DNA of 43,730 bases, taken from positions 1 through 43,730 of the forward strand of contig JAZRKJ010000054.1 of assembly GCA_045646245.1 (NCBI GenBank), read 5' to 3'. This DNA comes from SIG607 sp045646245 (GTDB lineage Bacteria; Bacillota; Clostridia; Oscillospirales; Acutalibacteraceae). Below the pieces are notes generated by a model, which did no database searches, had not been told where the DNA came from, and saw only the letters and a list, made by a program, of their open reading frames with translations. Shown piece by piece: positions 23,878 to 31,956 of this stretch. Both the position numbers and the translations under genes were made by a program. Numbering within the stretch: position 1 is the stretch's first letter; every line of letters begins with the position of its first letter.

Positions 23878-24853
23878 CAATAACTGTTCCTTTTTCAAAC
23901 TGATAGGCGTTTTCCAGAGTGGTAATGGCTATTGCCGAAAGGGCTTCACCCGTTAAAAAGCCTTGATGCGAGGTAACGATTACGTTGGGAAAGGAAAGAA
24001 GCCGAGCCGTAATACTGCTTTCCATAATATCGTCCTCTCGGTTTTCAAAAACGTTGTTGTCCTCTTCTTCATAAACGTCAAGTCCGACGCCGAAGAACTT
24101 TTTATCCCTTATACCGCTTATAAGGTCTTTTGTGTTAATAAGCGCTCCTCGGGAAGTGTTAATCAAAATCACGCCGTCCTTCATTTTTGCAATGCTTTCT
24201 TTGTTTATAAGGTGGTAGGTATCCTCGGTCAAAGGACAGTGAAGGGTTATTAAATCGCTTGTTTTTAAAAGGGTATCCATATCGGTGTAGGTAATAAAGT
24301 CAAGCTCGTCGCTTTTATTTCCCGAATCCACGGCAATAATATTCATACCAAAGCCGTTTAAAATTTTAGCCGTTGCCGATCCAATTTTACCCGTTCCTAT
24401 TATTCCCGCCGTTTTACCGAAAAAATTTCTCCCCGTAAGCCCCACAAGGCTAAAGTTATTTTCCCTTACTTTTATATAGGCCTTGTGAATTTTTCGGTTT
24501 ACTGCAAGAGCCAAAGCAACGGCGTGCTCTGCTACCGCTTCGGGTGAATATGCGGGAACACGAAGCACAGTAATTCCCTGACGGTGCGCTTCCTTTAAAT
24601 CAACGTTATTGTAGCCTGCACAACGGAGTAAAACAAGACTTACCTTGCATTTTTTCAGTATTTTGATTATTTCAGCGTTTACAGCACTTGCAACAAAAAC
24701 GCATACGGCGTCGTACCCCTTTGCAAGGGGCGCCGTTGCAGGGGAAATATCGTTTTCAATAAAATCAATTTGGATATCCTTATACTTTCCCTTTAAATTG
24801 TAGTCAAATGAAGCCTTATCGTAGGTTTTTGTATCGTAAAAAAGAATTTTCAT
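23858..24853 (-). CDS. ldhA: D-lactate dehydrogenase (fermentative type)
   Basis: NADH-dependent reduction of pyruvate to D-lactate; 331 residues, the usual length. The two-domain 2-hydroxyacid dehydrogenase fold shows LLRCAGYNNVDL near 75-86, the nucleotide-binding GIIGTGKIG near 150-158, the catalytic Arg in INTSRGALI, Glu in DVYEEE, and His in VTSHQGFLTGEAL. The segment FENREDDIMES and the HQGFLT form are typical of the LdhA-type subgroup and not of phosphoglycerate dehydrogenases. A GGAGGAG site precedes the ATG. It stands alone and is divergent from maf. This suits a fermentative anaerobe. Confidence 0.88.
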   Translation of the reverse strand: MKILFYDTKTYDKASFDYNLKGKYKDIQIDFIENDISPATAPLAKGYDAVCVFVASAVNAEIIKILKKCKVSLVLLRCAGYNNVDLKEAHRQGITVLRVPAYSPEAVAEHAVALALAVNRKIHKAYIKVRENNFSLVGLTGRNFFGKTAGIIGTGKIGSATAKILNGFGMNIIAVDSGNKSDELDFITYTDMDTLLKTSDLITLHCPLTEDTYHLINKESIAKMKDGVILINTSRGALINTKDLISGIRDKKFFGVGLDVYEEEDNNVFENREDDIMESSITARLLSFPNVIVTSHQGFLTGEALSAIAITTLENAYQFEKGTVIENNLPV

Positions 24854-24880
24854 AATTACTCCTCCCTTTTTACTATTCCC

Positions 24881-24908
24881 TTGAAAAGAGAAAAAATTAT
24901 GTTATAAT
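24881..24908 (+). promoter_or_regulatory. SigA-type promoter of maf-trmO
   Basis: TTGAAA (24881-24886), 16 bases, TATAAT (24903-24908), with the start codon 32 bases further on. Confidence 0.75.
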
Positions 24909-24940
24909 TCTTTTGTAAAAGTTTTTTGGAGGAAAAATAT

Positions 24941-25507
24941 ATGAAACTGGTACTTGCTTCCGCTTCTCCTAGAAGAAGAGAACTGATAAATCTTATTGAC
25001 CAAAACGCTCTTTGTGTTTCTGCCGACGTGGACGAAACCGTTCCCGAAGGAATTGAAAGCGAAGCCGCTCCCGAATTTCTTGCCTGTAAAAAGGCGTTAA
25101 CCGTTGCAAAAGAATATGAAAACGAACTTGTTATAGGCTGTGATACAAGCGTTTTTATTGATTCCCTAATGCTGGGTAAGCCAAAGGACGAGCAAGATGC
25201 TTTTAATATGCTTTCCCTTCTTTCGGGTAGAACTCACAAGGTAATCACCGGCTGTTGCCTTGTTAAAAATAAAAAGACGCTCAGCTTTTCGGTGACGTCT
25301 TTGGTTAAGTTTTATACTCTCAGTGAAAAAGAAATTTGGGATTATATTAAAACAAAAGAGCCGCTTGACAAAGCAGGCGGCTACGGTATTCAGGAAAAAG
25401 GAAGCCTTTTAGTTGAAAAAATCGACGGAGATTACTTTAATATTGTGGGTTTGCCCGTTGCTATGCTGAATAAACAAATAAAGAATTTTTCGGGTACAAA
25501 AGAATGA
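24941..25507 (+). CDS. maf: Maf-type nucleoside triphosphate pyrophosphatase
   Basis: Hydrolyses non-canonical or excess nucleoside triphosphates (dTTP/UTP class in most Maf proteins) to monophosphates; 188 residues. Signature pieces: LASASPRRREL at the start, VIGCDTSVF (the catalytic Asp), LGKPKD, LLSGRTHKVITG, and GGYGIQEKGSLLVEKIDGDYFNIVGLP. The ATG at 24941 follows TTGGAGG directly; an in-frame TTG at 24926 lies within the ribosome site and is not used. Its last four bases overlap the start of trmO. Confidence 0.95.
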   Translation: MKLVLASASPRRRELINLIDQNALCVSADVDETVPEGIESEAAPEFLACKKALTVAKEYENELVIGCDTSVFIDSLMLGKPKDEQDAFNMLSLLSGRTHKVITGCCLVKNKKTLSFSVTSLVKFYTLSEKEIWDYIKTKEPLDKAGGYGIQEKGSLLVEKIDGDYFNIVGLPVAMLNKQIKNFSGTKE

Positions 25508-26184
25508 AGATAATCGCAAAAATTTATAACGATTATACGGGCAAGTTCGGTATTCCCCGTCAAAGCGGAATTGCCGATAAGGTTATTTCAAAAATCGTTT
25601 TTGAAAAGGAATTCCGTGACGTATCAGCCATAAAGGGAATTGAAGAATTTTCCCACCTCTGGCTTATTTGGAATTTCAGCAAAAGTCAGCGTGACGGCTT
25701 TTCCCCCACCGTTCGCCCTCCAAGGCTTGGGGGCAACACACGAATGGGCGTTTTTGCCACACGCTCGCCATATAGACCAAACCCCTTGGGGCTTTCTTCG
25801 GTTAAGCTTATTAAAACCGAAATAAGCGGTGACGGCCCCGTTCTTTACGTTAGCGGAGCCGACCTTTTAAACGGTACTCCCATTTACGACATTAAGCCGT
25901 ATATTCCTTATAGCGACTGTCACACCGACGCCGTAGGCGGCTTTGCCGAAGAAAAAAAGGATTACAAATTAAAGGTAATTTATTCTGACGAAATATTGAA
26001 TAAATTCCCGAAAGAAAAACGGGAAACCCTTATAACCATTTTGGAAAACGACCCAAGACCGTCCTACCAAAAGGACAAAGAAAGACTTTACGGCTTTTCC
26101 TTTGCAGGCTTTGAAATAAAGTTTAAGGTAGACGGCACCACCCTTACGCTGTGCGAAGTTTATGCTGCCGATTCACAGCCGTAA
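25504..26184 (+). CDS. trmO: tRNA-Thr m6t6A37 methyltransferase (TrmO/TsaA family)
   Basis: A 226-residue protein of the TsaA/YaeB family; TrmO methylates the t6A37 base next to the anticodon of threonine tRNA using S-adenosylmethionine. The family core is clear: GIPRQSG (17-23), VRPPRLGGNTRMGVFATRSPYRPNPLGLS (about 70-98) and GADLLNGTPIYDIKPYIPYSD. The C-terminal part has the NDPRPSYQ and YGF pattern found in bacterial members. It overlaps maf by four bases and shares its promoter. Followed by a hairpin mosaic. Confidence 0.93.
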   Translation: MKIIAKIYNDYTGKFGIPRQSGIADKVISKIVFEKEFRDVSAIKGIEEFSHLWLIWNFSKSQRDGFSPTVRPPRLGGNTRMGVFATRSPYRPNPLGLSSVKLIKTEISGDGPVLYVSGADLLNGTPIYDIKPYIPYSDCHTDAVGGFAEEKKDYKLKVIYSDEILNKFPKEKRETLITILENDPRPSYQKDKERLYGFSFAGFEIKFKVDGTTLTLCEVYAADSQP

Positions 26185-26191
26185 GTGCATT

Positions 26192-26331
26192 ATCATTCCC
26201 GAAGGGAATTGCATTGCCGATAGGCAATTGCATTACGAAGTAATTGCATAATGCAATATTAAAAATATGCAATACCGTTCGTTATGCAATGTTTTGCTTT
26301 GCAAAACGTGAAATGCACATTCGTGCATTAT
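26192..26331. repeat. Mosaic of adjoining short hairpins built on ATTGCAT-like words
   Basis: Back-to-back palindromes fill the gap: ATTCCC-GAA-GGGAAT (26195-26209), ATTGCC-GATA-GGCAAT (26213-26228), ATTAC-GAA-GTAAT (26232-26244), ATTGCAT-A-ATGCAAT (26243-26257), GTTTTGC-TTT-GCAAAAC (26291-26307), AATGCAC-ATTC-GTGCATT (26312-26329). Short linkers such as TGC join them. Each stem differs but the flanking word repeats. No open frame and no T-run typical of terminators. Confidence 0.85.
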
Positions 26332-26348
26332 TCCCCTTTCCCTATTCC

Positions 26349-26894
26349 CTAATCCACTCTGAACGGTATGCCGAAATAGTCGGCAAGGCTTGCTACGGTG
26401 GTACGGGCAATTAAATCAATATTATTCCGTATCCAGTCGGCATCGGCATAATTATCGTGATATGCGTATTCAATAAGCACGGCGGGGGCTTTGGTACGCC
26501 GCACTTCGCCAAGGGTTGTAGTAGGTACGGTACGCACTCTGTCGGGTAAAGGGTAAATCAGCTTCATATTATTGCTAAGTATCTCGGCGGCACGTTTACC
26601 GTTGGCGCTTGTGGGATAATAAAACACTTCTGTTCCCCTTACGTTACCCGAATTTCCGGCCCCTGCCGCATTGGAATGAAGTGCTAAATGAAGGTCGTAA
26701 TTCCCCGAATTTGACGCTGCTATACTGCTTGACGCCGTCATTTGCGGAGTGTTACGCACGAAATCAATTCCGCTTGCAGTAAGGTATGGCTCCATTGCAT
26801 CGGCAATCAGATTCATATAAAACTCTTCGCTTCCGCTTCCGTCTACGTATTGATTGAACTCCTGTGTTGACAGGCTTAAATAAATTGTTGGCAT
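26349..26894 (-). CDS. N-acetylmuramoyl-L-alanine amidase (Amidase_3 type), divergent active site
   Basis: Predicted zinc amidase that cuts the stem peptide from muramic acid; 181 residues, only the catalytic domain, no signal peptide or binding repeats. Visible family parts: SEEFYMNLIADAM (Glu at 23-24), YDLHLALHSNAAGAG (zinc His), VRGTEVFYYP, and APAVLIEYAYHDN (catalytic Glu). The N-terminal GHGG of standard enzymes, giving the first zinc His, is replaced by SLSTQEFNQY. I recall similar forms in Clostridia, so this may be a recognised subgroup and not a dead enzyme. It may act in the mother cell or at lysis, since it lacks an export signal. Confidence 0.82.
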   Translation of the reverse strand: MPTIYLSLSTQEFNQYVDGSGSEEFYMNLIADAMEPYLTASGIDFVRNTPQMTASSSIAASNSGNYDLHLALHSNAAGAGNSGNVRGTEVFYYPTSANGKRAAEILSNNMKLIYPLPDRVRTVPTTTLGEVRRTKAPAVLIEYAYHDNYADADWIRNNIDLIARTTVASLADYFGIPFRVD

Positions 26895-26940
26895 AAAATA
26901 TCCCCTCTCAAATTCACTTGTAAAGTTTAAATCCTAAAAA

Positions 26941-26971
26941 ACCCTCCGTCTCAATATATGAAACGGAGGGT
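26941..26971 (-). terminator. Terminator after the rpoD-side operon
   Basis: ACCCTCCGT (26941-26949) pairs with ACGGAGGGT (26963-26971). On the minus strand six T follow. It lies five bases beyond the stop of the gene ending at 26976. Confidence 0.82.
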
Positions 26972-26975
26972 CTTA

Positions 26976-27512
26976 TTATGAAAGACAGAACTTTTCGGCT
27001 TGTTCCTTAACTACCGAGGAAAACCAACAATAAAGCGCTTCGCCCAGTTCCTGATAAACGTTATCGCCGTCGTGAGAGCACAGCATAGCAAAGGTTTGAC
27101 CAATACGGCGGTCAACCTCTATTCCACGTCTGTATGCAAGATAGTAAAAGGAAAACGCACCGGTGTCGGTGGAGGTTTTCAGAATTTCGGGGTTGTTTTC
27201 TTTAAGATAATCGATAAACGCTTTTTGAGCAATACCCGAATCGGTATCGTCAGCACAGTACCTTTCAAAGCCGACGGTAGCGGTAAAGGAAAGCAACATT
27301 CTCCTTTGAACCAGCATTTCATAATCGCCGTCGTCATCGTACTTAAAATTTGTGGCGTCCTTGGAAAAGATTTGAGCAACGGCACGTCCTAAATATTTTG
27401 CGTTGTTTCTTTCCCCTTTGGATTCGCCGTTTTTACCTGCTAAAAGCTTATTGCGTTTAACGTCTAAGGAAGGCTTGTCCCCGCAAATTTTAATATCAGA
27501 ATCAAAACTCAC
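26976..27512 (-). CDS. Hypothetical protein downstream of rpoD
   Basis: I do not recognise this 178-residue protein. It has no signal peptide or membrane helix and looks mostly helical. Features to search with: YLGRAVAQIF near 40-49, RRMLLSFTATVGFERYC near 70-86, a middle part with SFYYLAYRRG, and a C-terminal helix with LGEALYCWF. The stop of the TSCPD gene at 27515 lies two bases before its ATG, so it is translated from the same message and ends with a strong terminator. Confidence 0.75.
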   Translation of the reverse strand: MSFDSDIKICGDKPSLDVKRNKLLAGKNGESKGERNNAKYLGRAVAQIFSKDATNFKYDDDGDYEMLVQRRMLLSFTATVGFERYCADDTDSGIAQKAFIDYLKENNPEILKTSTDTGAFSFYYLAYRRGIEVDRRIGQTFAMLCSHDGDNVYQELGEALYCWFSSVVKEQAEKFCLS

Positions 27513-27514
27513 AT

Positions 27515-27766
27515 TTATTCCTCATTTTTAATAGATTTAAGAGCCTGTGCAAATTGGTCGGGACAGGAAGTGTCTTTAAAGCCGCAACGTATATTTTCAA
27601 GACGGTTTATAACTTCGCCGACCTCCATACCCTTAGCAAGCGCGGAAATACCCTTTAAATTTCCGTTACAACCGCCGCTGAACTTAACGTCGGTGATAAT
27701 TCCGTCTTCAACCGAAAACTGAATGGAACGCGAACAAACGCCCTTCGGAGTGTACTGATAAGTCAT
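27515..27766 (-). CDS. TSCPD domain protein (TIGR03905 family)
   Basis: A small 83-residue protein. The family shows as YTPKGVCSRSIQF, FSGGCNGNLKGISALAKGM, IRCGFKDTSCPDQFAQAL. The TSCPD module is otherwise found at the end of some ribonucleotide reductases; as a stand-alone protein its role is unknown. Four cysteines (in GVCS, GGCN, IRCG, TSCP) could bind a metal. It lies ten bases after rpoD and just before the hypothetical gene. Confidence 0.88.
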   Translation of the reverse strand: MTYQYTPKGVCSRSIQFSVEDGIITDVKFSGGCNGNLKGISALAKGMEVGEVINRLENIRCGFKDTSCPDQFAQALKSIKNEE

Positions 27767-27776
27767 ATTATTCTCC

Positions 27777-28868
27777 TTATCTTTCCTTAAAGCGGTTGCT
27801 TCTTACGGGGTGACGGAGCTTACGAAGGGCTTTGGCTTCAATTTGGCGGATACGTTCTCTGGTAACGTTAAATTCGCTTCCTACCTCTTCAAGGGTATGA
27901 CATCTTCCGTCGTGCAAGCCGAAGCGCAGACGGATAACCGCTTCTTCCCTTTCGGTAAGGGTTTTGAGAACACCGTCTATATCTTCATTGGTAATGGTTT
28001 TAAGAGCCGCTTCGTCGGGAGCAAGAGCGTCCTCGTCACGGATAAAGTCCATAAGGCGGGAATCCTCCTCGGGACCAATGGGAGTTTCCATAGAAACGGG
28101 TTCCTGTGCAACACGCATAATTTCTCTTACTCTTTCAACCGGCATATCCATTTTTTTGGCTATCATTTCTTCGCTGGGGTCGTAGCCGTTTTCATGAAGG
28201 AGCTGGCTTTGAACACGCTTTAAGCGGTTAATGGTTTCAACCATATGAACCGGAATACGAATAGTTCTTGCCTGATCGGCAATGGCACGTGTAATAGCCT
28301 GACGAATCCACCAGGTTGCGTAAGTAGAAAACTTAAAGCCTTTTGTATAGTCGAACTTGTCCACCGCTTTAATAAGACCAACGTTACCCTCCTGAATAAG
28401 GTCAAGGAAGTACATACCTCTGCCAACGTATTTTTTTGCAATACTAACAACAAGACGAAGGTTAGCTTCGGCAAGACGTCTCTTTGCCTTTTCGTCGCCT
28501 TCGGAAATTTTAACGGCAAGCTGAACCTCTTCATCGCCTGTAAGAAGGGGCACTCTGCCTATTTCACGAAGGTATACCTTAACAGGGTCGTCAAGGGACA
28601 TATTATCAAGATTAACGTTGTCGTCAAGCTGGTCCAGATCCATTTCTTCCAGTTTGAGTTCATCGTCGCTTGGTTCGTCGTAATCGTCAAGCTCCAAAAG
28701 CTCGGGCTCGTCAAAAAGACCTTCAAGGTCATCGGGGGCGTTTTCGATTTCGTCGATAGAAGCGATTTTGTCACTCTTTTCGGCTTCGGCGTCAAAGGAG
28801 TCAACTTCTTTTACTTCCTCTTTAACTTCCTTTTCCTTGGTCTTTTTAACCTTCTTTTCCTTTTCCAT
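27777..28868 (-). CDS. rpoD: Primary sigma factor SigA
   Basis: Housekeeping sigma subunit of RNA polymerase; 363 residues. A charged Lys/Glu N-terminus and acidic stretch (1-85) precede region 1.2 (DDPVKVYLREIG), region 2 (ANLRLVVSIAKKYVGRGMYFLDLIQEGNVGLIKAVDKFD and the -10-binding FSTYATWWIRQAI), region 3 (IRIPVHMVETINRL) and region 4 (LTEREEAVIRLRFGL, then VTRERIRQIEAKALRKLRHP). The long TTGACA/TATAAT-type promoters in the window are its expected targets. It begins one base after the dnaG stop, the usual dnaG-rpoD order. Confidence 0.98.
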   Translation of the reverse strand: MEKEKKVKKTKEKEVKEEVKEVDSFDAEAEKSDKIASIDEIENAPDDLEGLFDEPELLELDDYDEPSDDELKLEEMDLDQLDDNVNLDNMSLDDPVKVYLREIGRVPLLTGDEEVQLAVKISEGDEKAKRRLAEANLRLVVSIAKKYVGRGMYFLDLIQEGNVGLIKAVDKFDYTKGFKFSTYATWWIRQAITRAIADQARTIRIPVHMVETINRLKRVQSQLLHENGYDPSEEMIAKKMDMPVERVREIMRVAQEPVSMETPIGPEEDSRLMDFIRDEDALAPDEAALKTITNEDIDGVLKTLTEREEAVIRLRFGLHDGRCHTLEEVGSEFNVTRERIRQIEAKALRKLRHPVRSNRFKER

Positions 28869-28869
28869 C

Positions 28870-30639
28870 CTATTTTTCTCCCTTTTTCTGTTCTAAAATT
28901 GCCTGCATCCTGTTAGCCCAGTCTGCATCATCCTCCCCTTCACGGGAAGATTTTATAAGGTTTTCCTTTTCGATAACCTCCATACTGTCAAGAAGCACCT
29001 GTAACGGGTTACGCTCCGCTTTTACAGAGCTTTGCAAGGATACAAGATACCCCATTTCACCGGCTGTATACCGTTGACCGAACAGAGATAAATCTATATT
29101 ATTTCCGTCCTTTAACAAATTGTAAATATCCCCGTAAATACGTTTGTTAAGGGCGGTAATAAATTTGCTTGGCGGCAAAACGTCTTCCACTCTGGAAAAA
29201 TAATCAGGGTGGGAAATAAGCACCGCAATTACTGTTTCTTCGGCTACGCAAGCCCGTTTGTTGAAACGCTTTTCAGGGTTGATTTCCGTTCTGTCAATAC
29301 GGGGAGCAACCACGTTCTGAATTTCCTTTTTATGGCGTCTTGCGCTTTCTTCTTCTCTTATTTTCTTAATAACGCTGTCAACCGCATTACGGCTTAAATT
29401 ATACTTTTCTGCAAGCTTTCCTGCATAAAGGTCAATGGTTAAGTCGTCTTCGGTGGCGGCTAAAACAGAAGCGGCGGCTTTTATATATTTAAGCTTGCCG
29501 TCGGCTTCGTCGGTATTATACTTTTCGGCTTCAATACGCAAAAGGTATTCGGTTGCGCTTTCGGCTCGGGAAAGTAAGGCTTTAAACTTTTCGGGTGAGT
29601 TTTTCTTAATATATTCGTCAGGGTCTTTGCCTTCGGGAAGAACCAGAACCTTAACCGAAAGCCCCGAAAATTTCAAAATATCTATTGCTTTTTTAACGGC
29701 GTTCTGCCCCGCTAAGTCAGAGTCAAAGGTAATAATAATTTCCTTTGTGTAACGGGAAATAAGCTTTGCCTGTTCTGTGGTAAAGGCAGTACCCAGCGCT
29801 GCCACGGTGTTGGTAAAGCCCGCTTGATGAAGGGAAATAACGTCCATATTTCCTTCCACCAGAATAATGCTGTCTGCGCAGTCGTTTTTAGCGTAGTTAA
29901 AAGCAAAAAGATTTTCACTCTTTTTATAAACGGGGGTATCGGCAGTATTTTCGTACTTGCCGCCGCCTTTGGTTTCGTTAGGGTTAATTCTGCCGCTGAA
30001 AGCAATAACGTTTCCGCGAAGGTTTATTACAGGGAACATAACCCTGTTTCTGAAACGGTCGTAATAAGTACCTCTGCTGCTTTTTGCAATTACGTTAGCC
30101 TGAAGCATATCGGATATGGAATAGCCCTTGCTTTTAAGGTGGGTGATTAAAGAATCCCAACTGTCAGGAGCGCAGCCAAGCCCGAATTTTTTAATTGTAT
30201 TAAGGGTCAGCCCCCTGCCAAGTAAATAATCCCTTGCCCATTTTCCGCCCTCACTCATAAGATATTTATGGTAAAAACGGGCGGATTCACGGTTTATTTC
30301 GAGTATGGTTTGTTTAAGCCTTTGAATTGTATTATCCTCGTAATCGTTTTCGGGAATCATAACGCCGCATTTGTCGGCAAGAAGCTTAACAGATTCAATA
30401 TAATCAAGGCGTTCAATAAGACCGGTAAAGGTGAAAACGTCACCCCCAACCTTACAGCCGAAGCAGTAAAAGGAGCCGTTTTCGGGATAAATTGTAAAAG
30501 ACGGGGTCTTTTCGTTATGAAAAGGACAAAGCCCAACAAGGTTTTTGCCCCTTCGTTTAAGCAAAACGTACTGAGAAATTACCGATTCAATATCGTTACG
30601 GTATTTTATTTCGGCAATAATATCCTGAGGGATTGCCAT
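28870..30639 (-). CDS. dnaG: DNA primase
   Basis: Makes RNA primers for replication; 589 residues. A CHC2 zinc-binding domain (CPFHNEKTPSFTIYP...FYCFGCKVGGD, about 35-65), the primase core with RFRNRVMFPV, the TOPRIM with LVEGNMDVI and FDSDLAGQNA, and a helical C-terminal helicase-binding part. The ATG at 30639 follows GGTGGGG; the in-frame TTG at 30657 overlaps that site and is rejected. It is the first gene of the dnaG-rpoD unit. A TATAAT lies at 30666-30671 on the minus strand, but no good -35 was found. Confidence 0.97.
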   Translation of the reverse strand: MAIPQDIIAEIKYRNDIESVISQYVLLKRRGKNLVGLCPFHNEKTPSFTIYPENGSFYCFGCKVGGDVFTFTGLIERLDYIESVKLLADKCGVMIPENDYEDNTIQRLKQTILEINRESARFYHKYLMSEGGKWARDYLLGRGLTLNTIKKFGLGCAPDSWDSLITHLKSKGYSISDMLQANVIAKSSRGTYYDRFRNRVMFPVINLRGNVIAFSGRINPNETKGGGKYENTADTPVYKKSENLFAFNYAKNDCADSIILVEGNMDVISLHQAGFTNTVAALGTAFTTEQAKLISRYTKEIIITFDSDLAGQNAVKKAIDILKFSGLSVKVLVLPEGKDPDEYIKKNSPEKFKALLSRAESATEYLLRIEAEKYNTDEADGKLKYIKAAASVLAATEDDLTIDLYAGKLAEKYNLSRNAVDSVIKKIREEESARRHKKEIQNVVAPRIDRTEINPEKRFNKRACVAEETVIAVLISHPDYFSRVEDVLPPSKFITALNKRIYGDIYNLLKDGNNIDLSLFGQRYTAGEMGYLVSLQSSVKAERNPLQVLLDSMEVIEKENLIKSSREGEDDADWANRMQAILEQKKGEK

Positions 30640-30683
30640 TTTCACCCCACCTTTCAAATAAAATAATTATAATGGTAGTTGAA

Positions 30684-30869
30684 CGTGGAAATTGTACTAA
30701 AAGTGCAATATCCACGCCAAATCAAAGATTTGGCAACAAATTTTTAAAGAAAATTTGACAACAACCATTGCAATGATATCGAAGTTGCAAAATAACGTTT
30801 TAAGACGTTTTTTTGCAACATAGAGCCGATTTTATCGGCTTCGTCGAGAAATTCAATCAATTTCTCGAC
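30684..30869. repeat. Mosaic of six or more different hairpins between dgt and dnaG
   Basis: Almost the whole gap is paired sequence: CGTGGA..TCCACG with inner ATTGTAC/GTGCAAT (30684-30716), GCCAAATC-AAA-GATTTGGC (30716-30734), CAAATTTT..AAAATTTG (30737-30757), GTTGCAAAA..TTTTGCAAC with inner AACGT/ACGTT (30784-30819), AGCCGAT-TTT-ATCGGCT (30824-30840), GTCGAGAAATT..AATTTCTCGAC (30843-30869). The stems have unrelated sequence and sit end to end. No reading frame and no direct repeats. Confidence 0.85.
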
Positions 30870-30888
30870 ATTCGATAGTCATTATAGT

Positions 30889-31887
30889 TTAATGCTCCCA
30901 GGAACCGGGAATGTATAGTTTTTCAAAGGTAACTACGGCATAGTGGTCGGTCATACCCGCTATGTAGTCCACTACTGCACGCTGAACCCCTTCCTCTTCA
31001 CAAATAACACGGTATTCATTGGGAAGTAAATGCGGATTTTCACAGTAATAATCGTAAAGACCTTTTACAAAGCCGTAAACCTTGGTTTCTTCCGACTTCG
31101 CCTTAGGATTACGGTAAACCATTTCAAAAAGAAAAGAATGTAACGCGTCGAAATAAACCGTTGTTTTTTGGTCCATACAGATAAAATCGGTACTGTTTTC
31201 AATAACCGATTTAACCAAAGTGTTAATACGCTGACTTTTGGTTTCTCCAAGGTTTTTGCGAATATCGGCGGGAATATCGTTAACACTTATAATGTCGCCC
31301 CTTACAGCGTCCTCAATGTCGTGGTTAATATAGGCTATTCTGTCGGAAATGCGGACAATCTGCCCTTCCAAGGTAGAAGCCTCTTTACCCCTTGTATGGG
31401 TAAGTATTCCGTCCAGAACCTCACCCGTAAGGTTAAGCCCACGTCCGTTCTTTTCCAGTTTTTCACAAACACGAACGCTTTGCTCAAAATGAGTAAAGGT
31501 AAAGGGAGCCAGACTGTCAAGTGCCCTTTCCCCTGCATGTCCGAAGGGAGTATGCCCAAGGTCGTGCCCCAAAGCAATAGCTTCGGTCAAGTCTTCGTTA
31601 AGACCCATTGCTCTTGCAATTGTACGGGCAATTTGCGACACCTCAAGAGTGTGGGTAAGGCGGGTACGGTAATGGTCGGATTCGGGAGAAAGAAAAACCT
31701 GAGTCTTATGCTTTAAACGGCGGAACGCCTTGGAATGAATAATACGGTCCCTGTCTCTTTGGAAACAGGTACGCATGTCCGATTCCTCTTCCTTCACCCT
31801 TCTGCCCACCGACGAATCACTAAAGGTTGCCGACGGTGACAAATAAAGGTGTTCGTTTGCTTCAATTCTCTTTCTTATATTATCCAT
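30889..31887 (-). CDS. dgt: dGTP triphosphohydrolase-like HD protein
   Basis: Predicted to remove triphosphate from dGTP or other dNTPs; 332 residues. The HD metal site is visible as RLTHTLEVSQIARTI (His) and AIALGHDLGHTPFGHAGE (His-Asp), with the preceding RDRDRIIHSKAFRRLKHKTQVF typical of the family. Shorter than the E. coli enzyme but normal for the Firmicute branch. It precedes dnaG and rpoD, a gene order known in Clostridia, with a 250-base hairpin-rich gap between. Confidence 0.93.
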   Translation of the reverse strand: MDNIRKRIEANEHLYLSPSATFSDSSVGRRVKEEESDMRTCFQRDRDRIIHSKAFRRLKHKTQVFLSPESDHYRTRLTHTLEVSQIARTIARAMGLNEDLTEAIALGHDLGHTPFGHAGERALDSLAPFTFTHFEQSVRVCEKLEKNGRGLNLTGEVLDGILTHTRGKEASTLEGQIVRISDRIAYINHDIEDAVRGDIISVNDIPADIRKNLGETKSQRINTLVKSVIENSTDFICMDQKTTVYFDALHSFLFEMVYRNPKAKSEETKVYGFVKGLYDYYCENPHLLPNEYRVICEEEGVQRAVVDYIAGMTDHYAVVTFEKLYIPGSWEH

Positions 31888-31956
31888 AACCAGACTCCCA
31901 AAAATGTCCCTTTACTTATTATATACGCAAAAAAAATCAAAAAACCTTTATTTTTT

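Noticed and set aside
28245..28916. Long open frame (223 residues) on the plus strand opposite rpoD
   Set aside because: It is the antisense shadow of the rpoD reading frame, with no ribosome site or family resemblance.
30684..30869. Possible CRISPR array or tandem terminators
   Set aside because: Stems are all different and lack T-runs and regular spacing.
31168..31716. Open frame of 182 residues opposite dgt
   Set aside because: Antisense shadow; composition follows the codon pattern of dgt.
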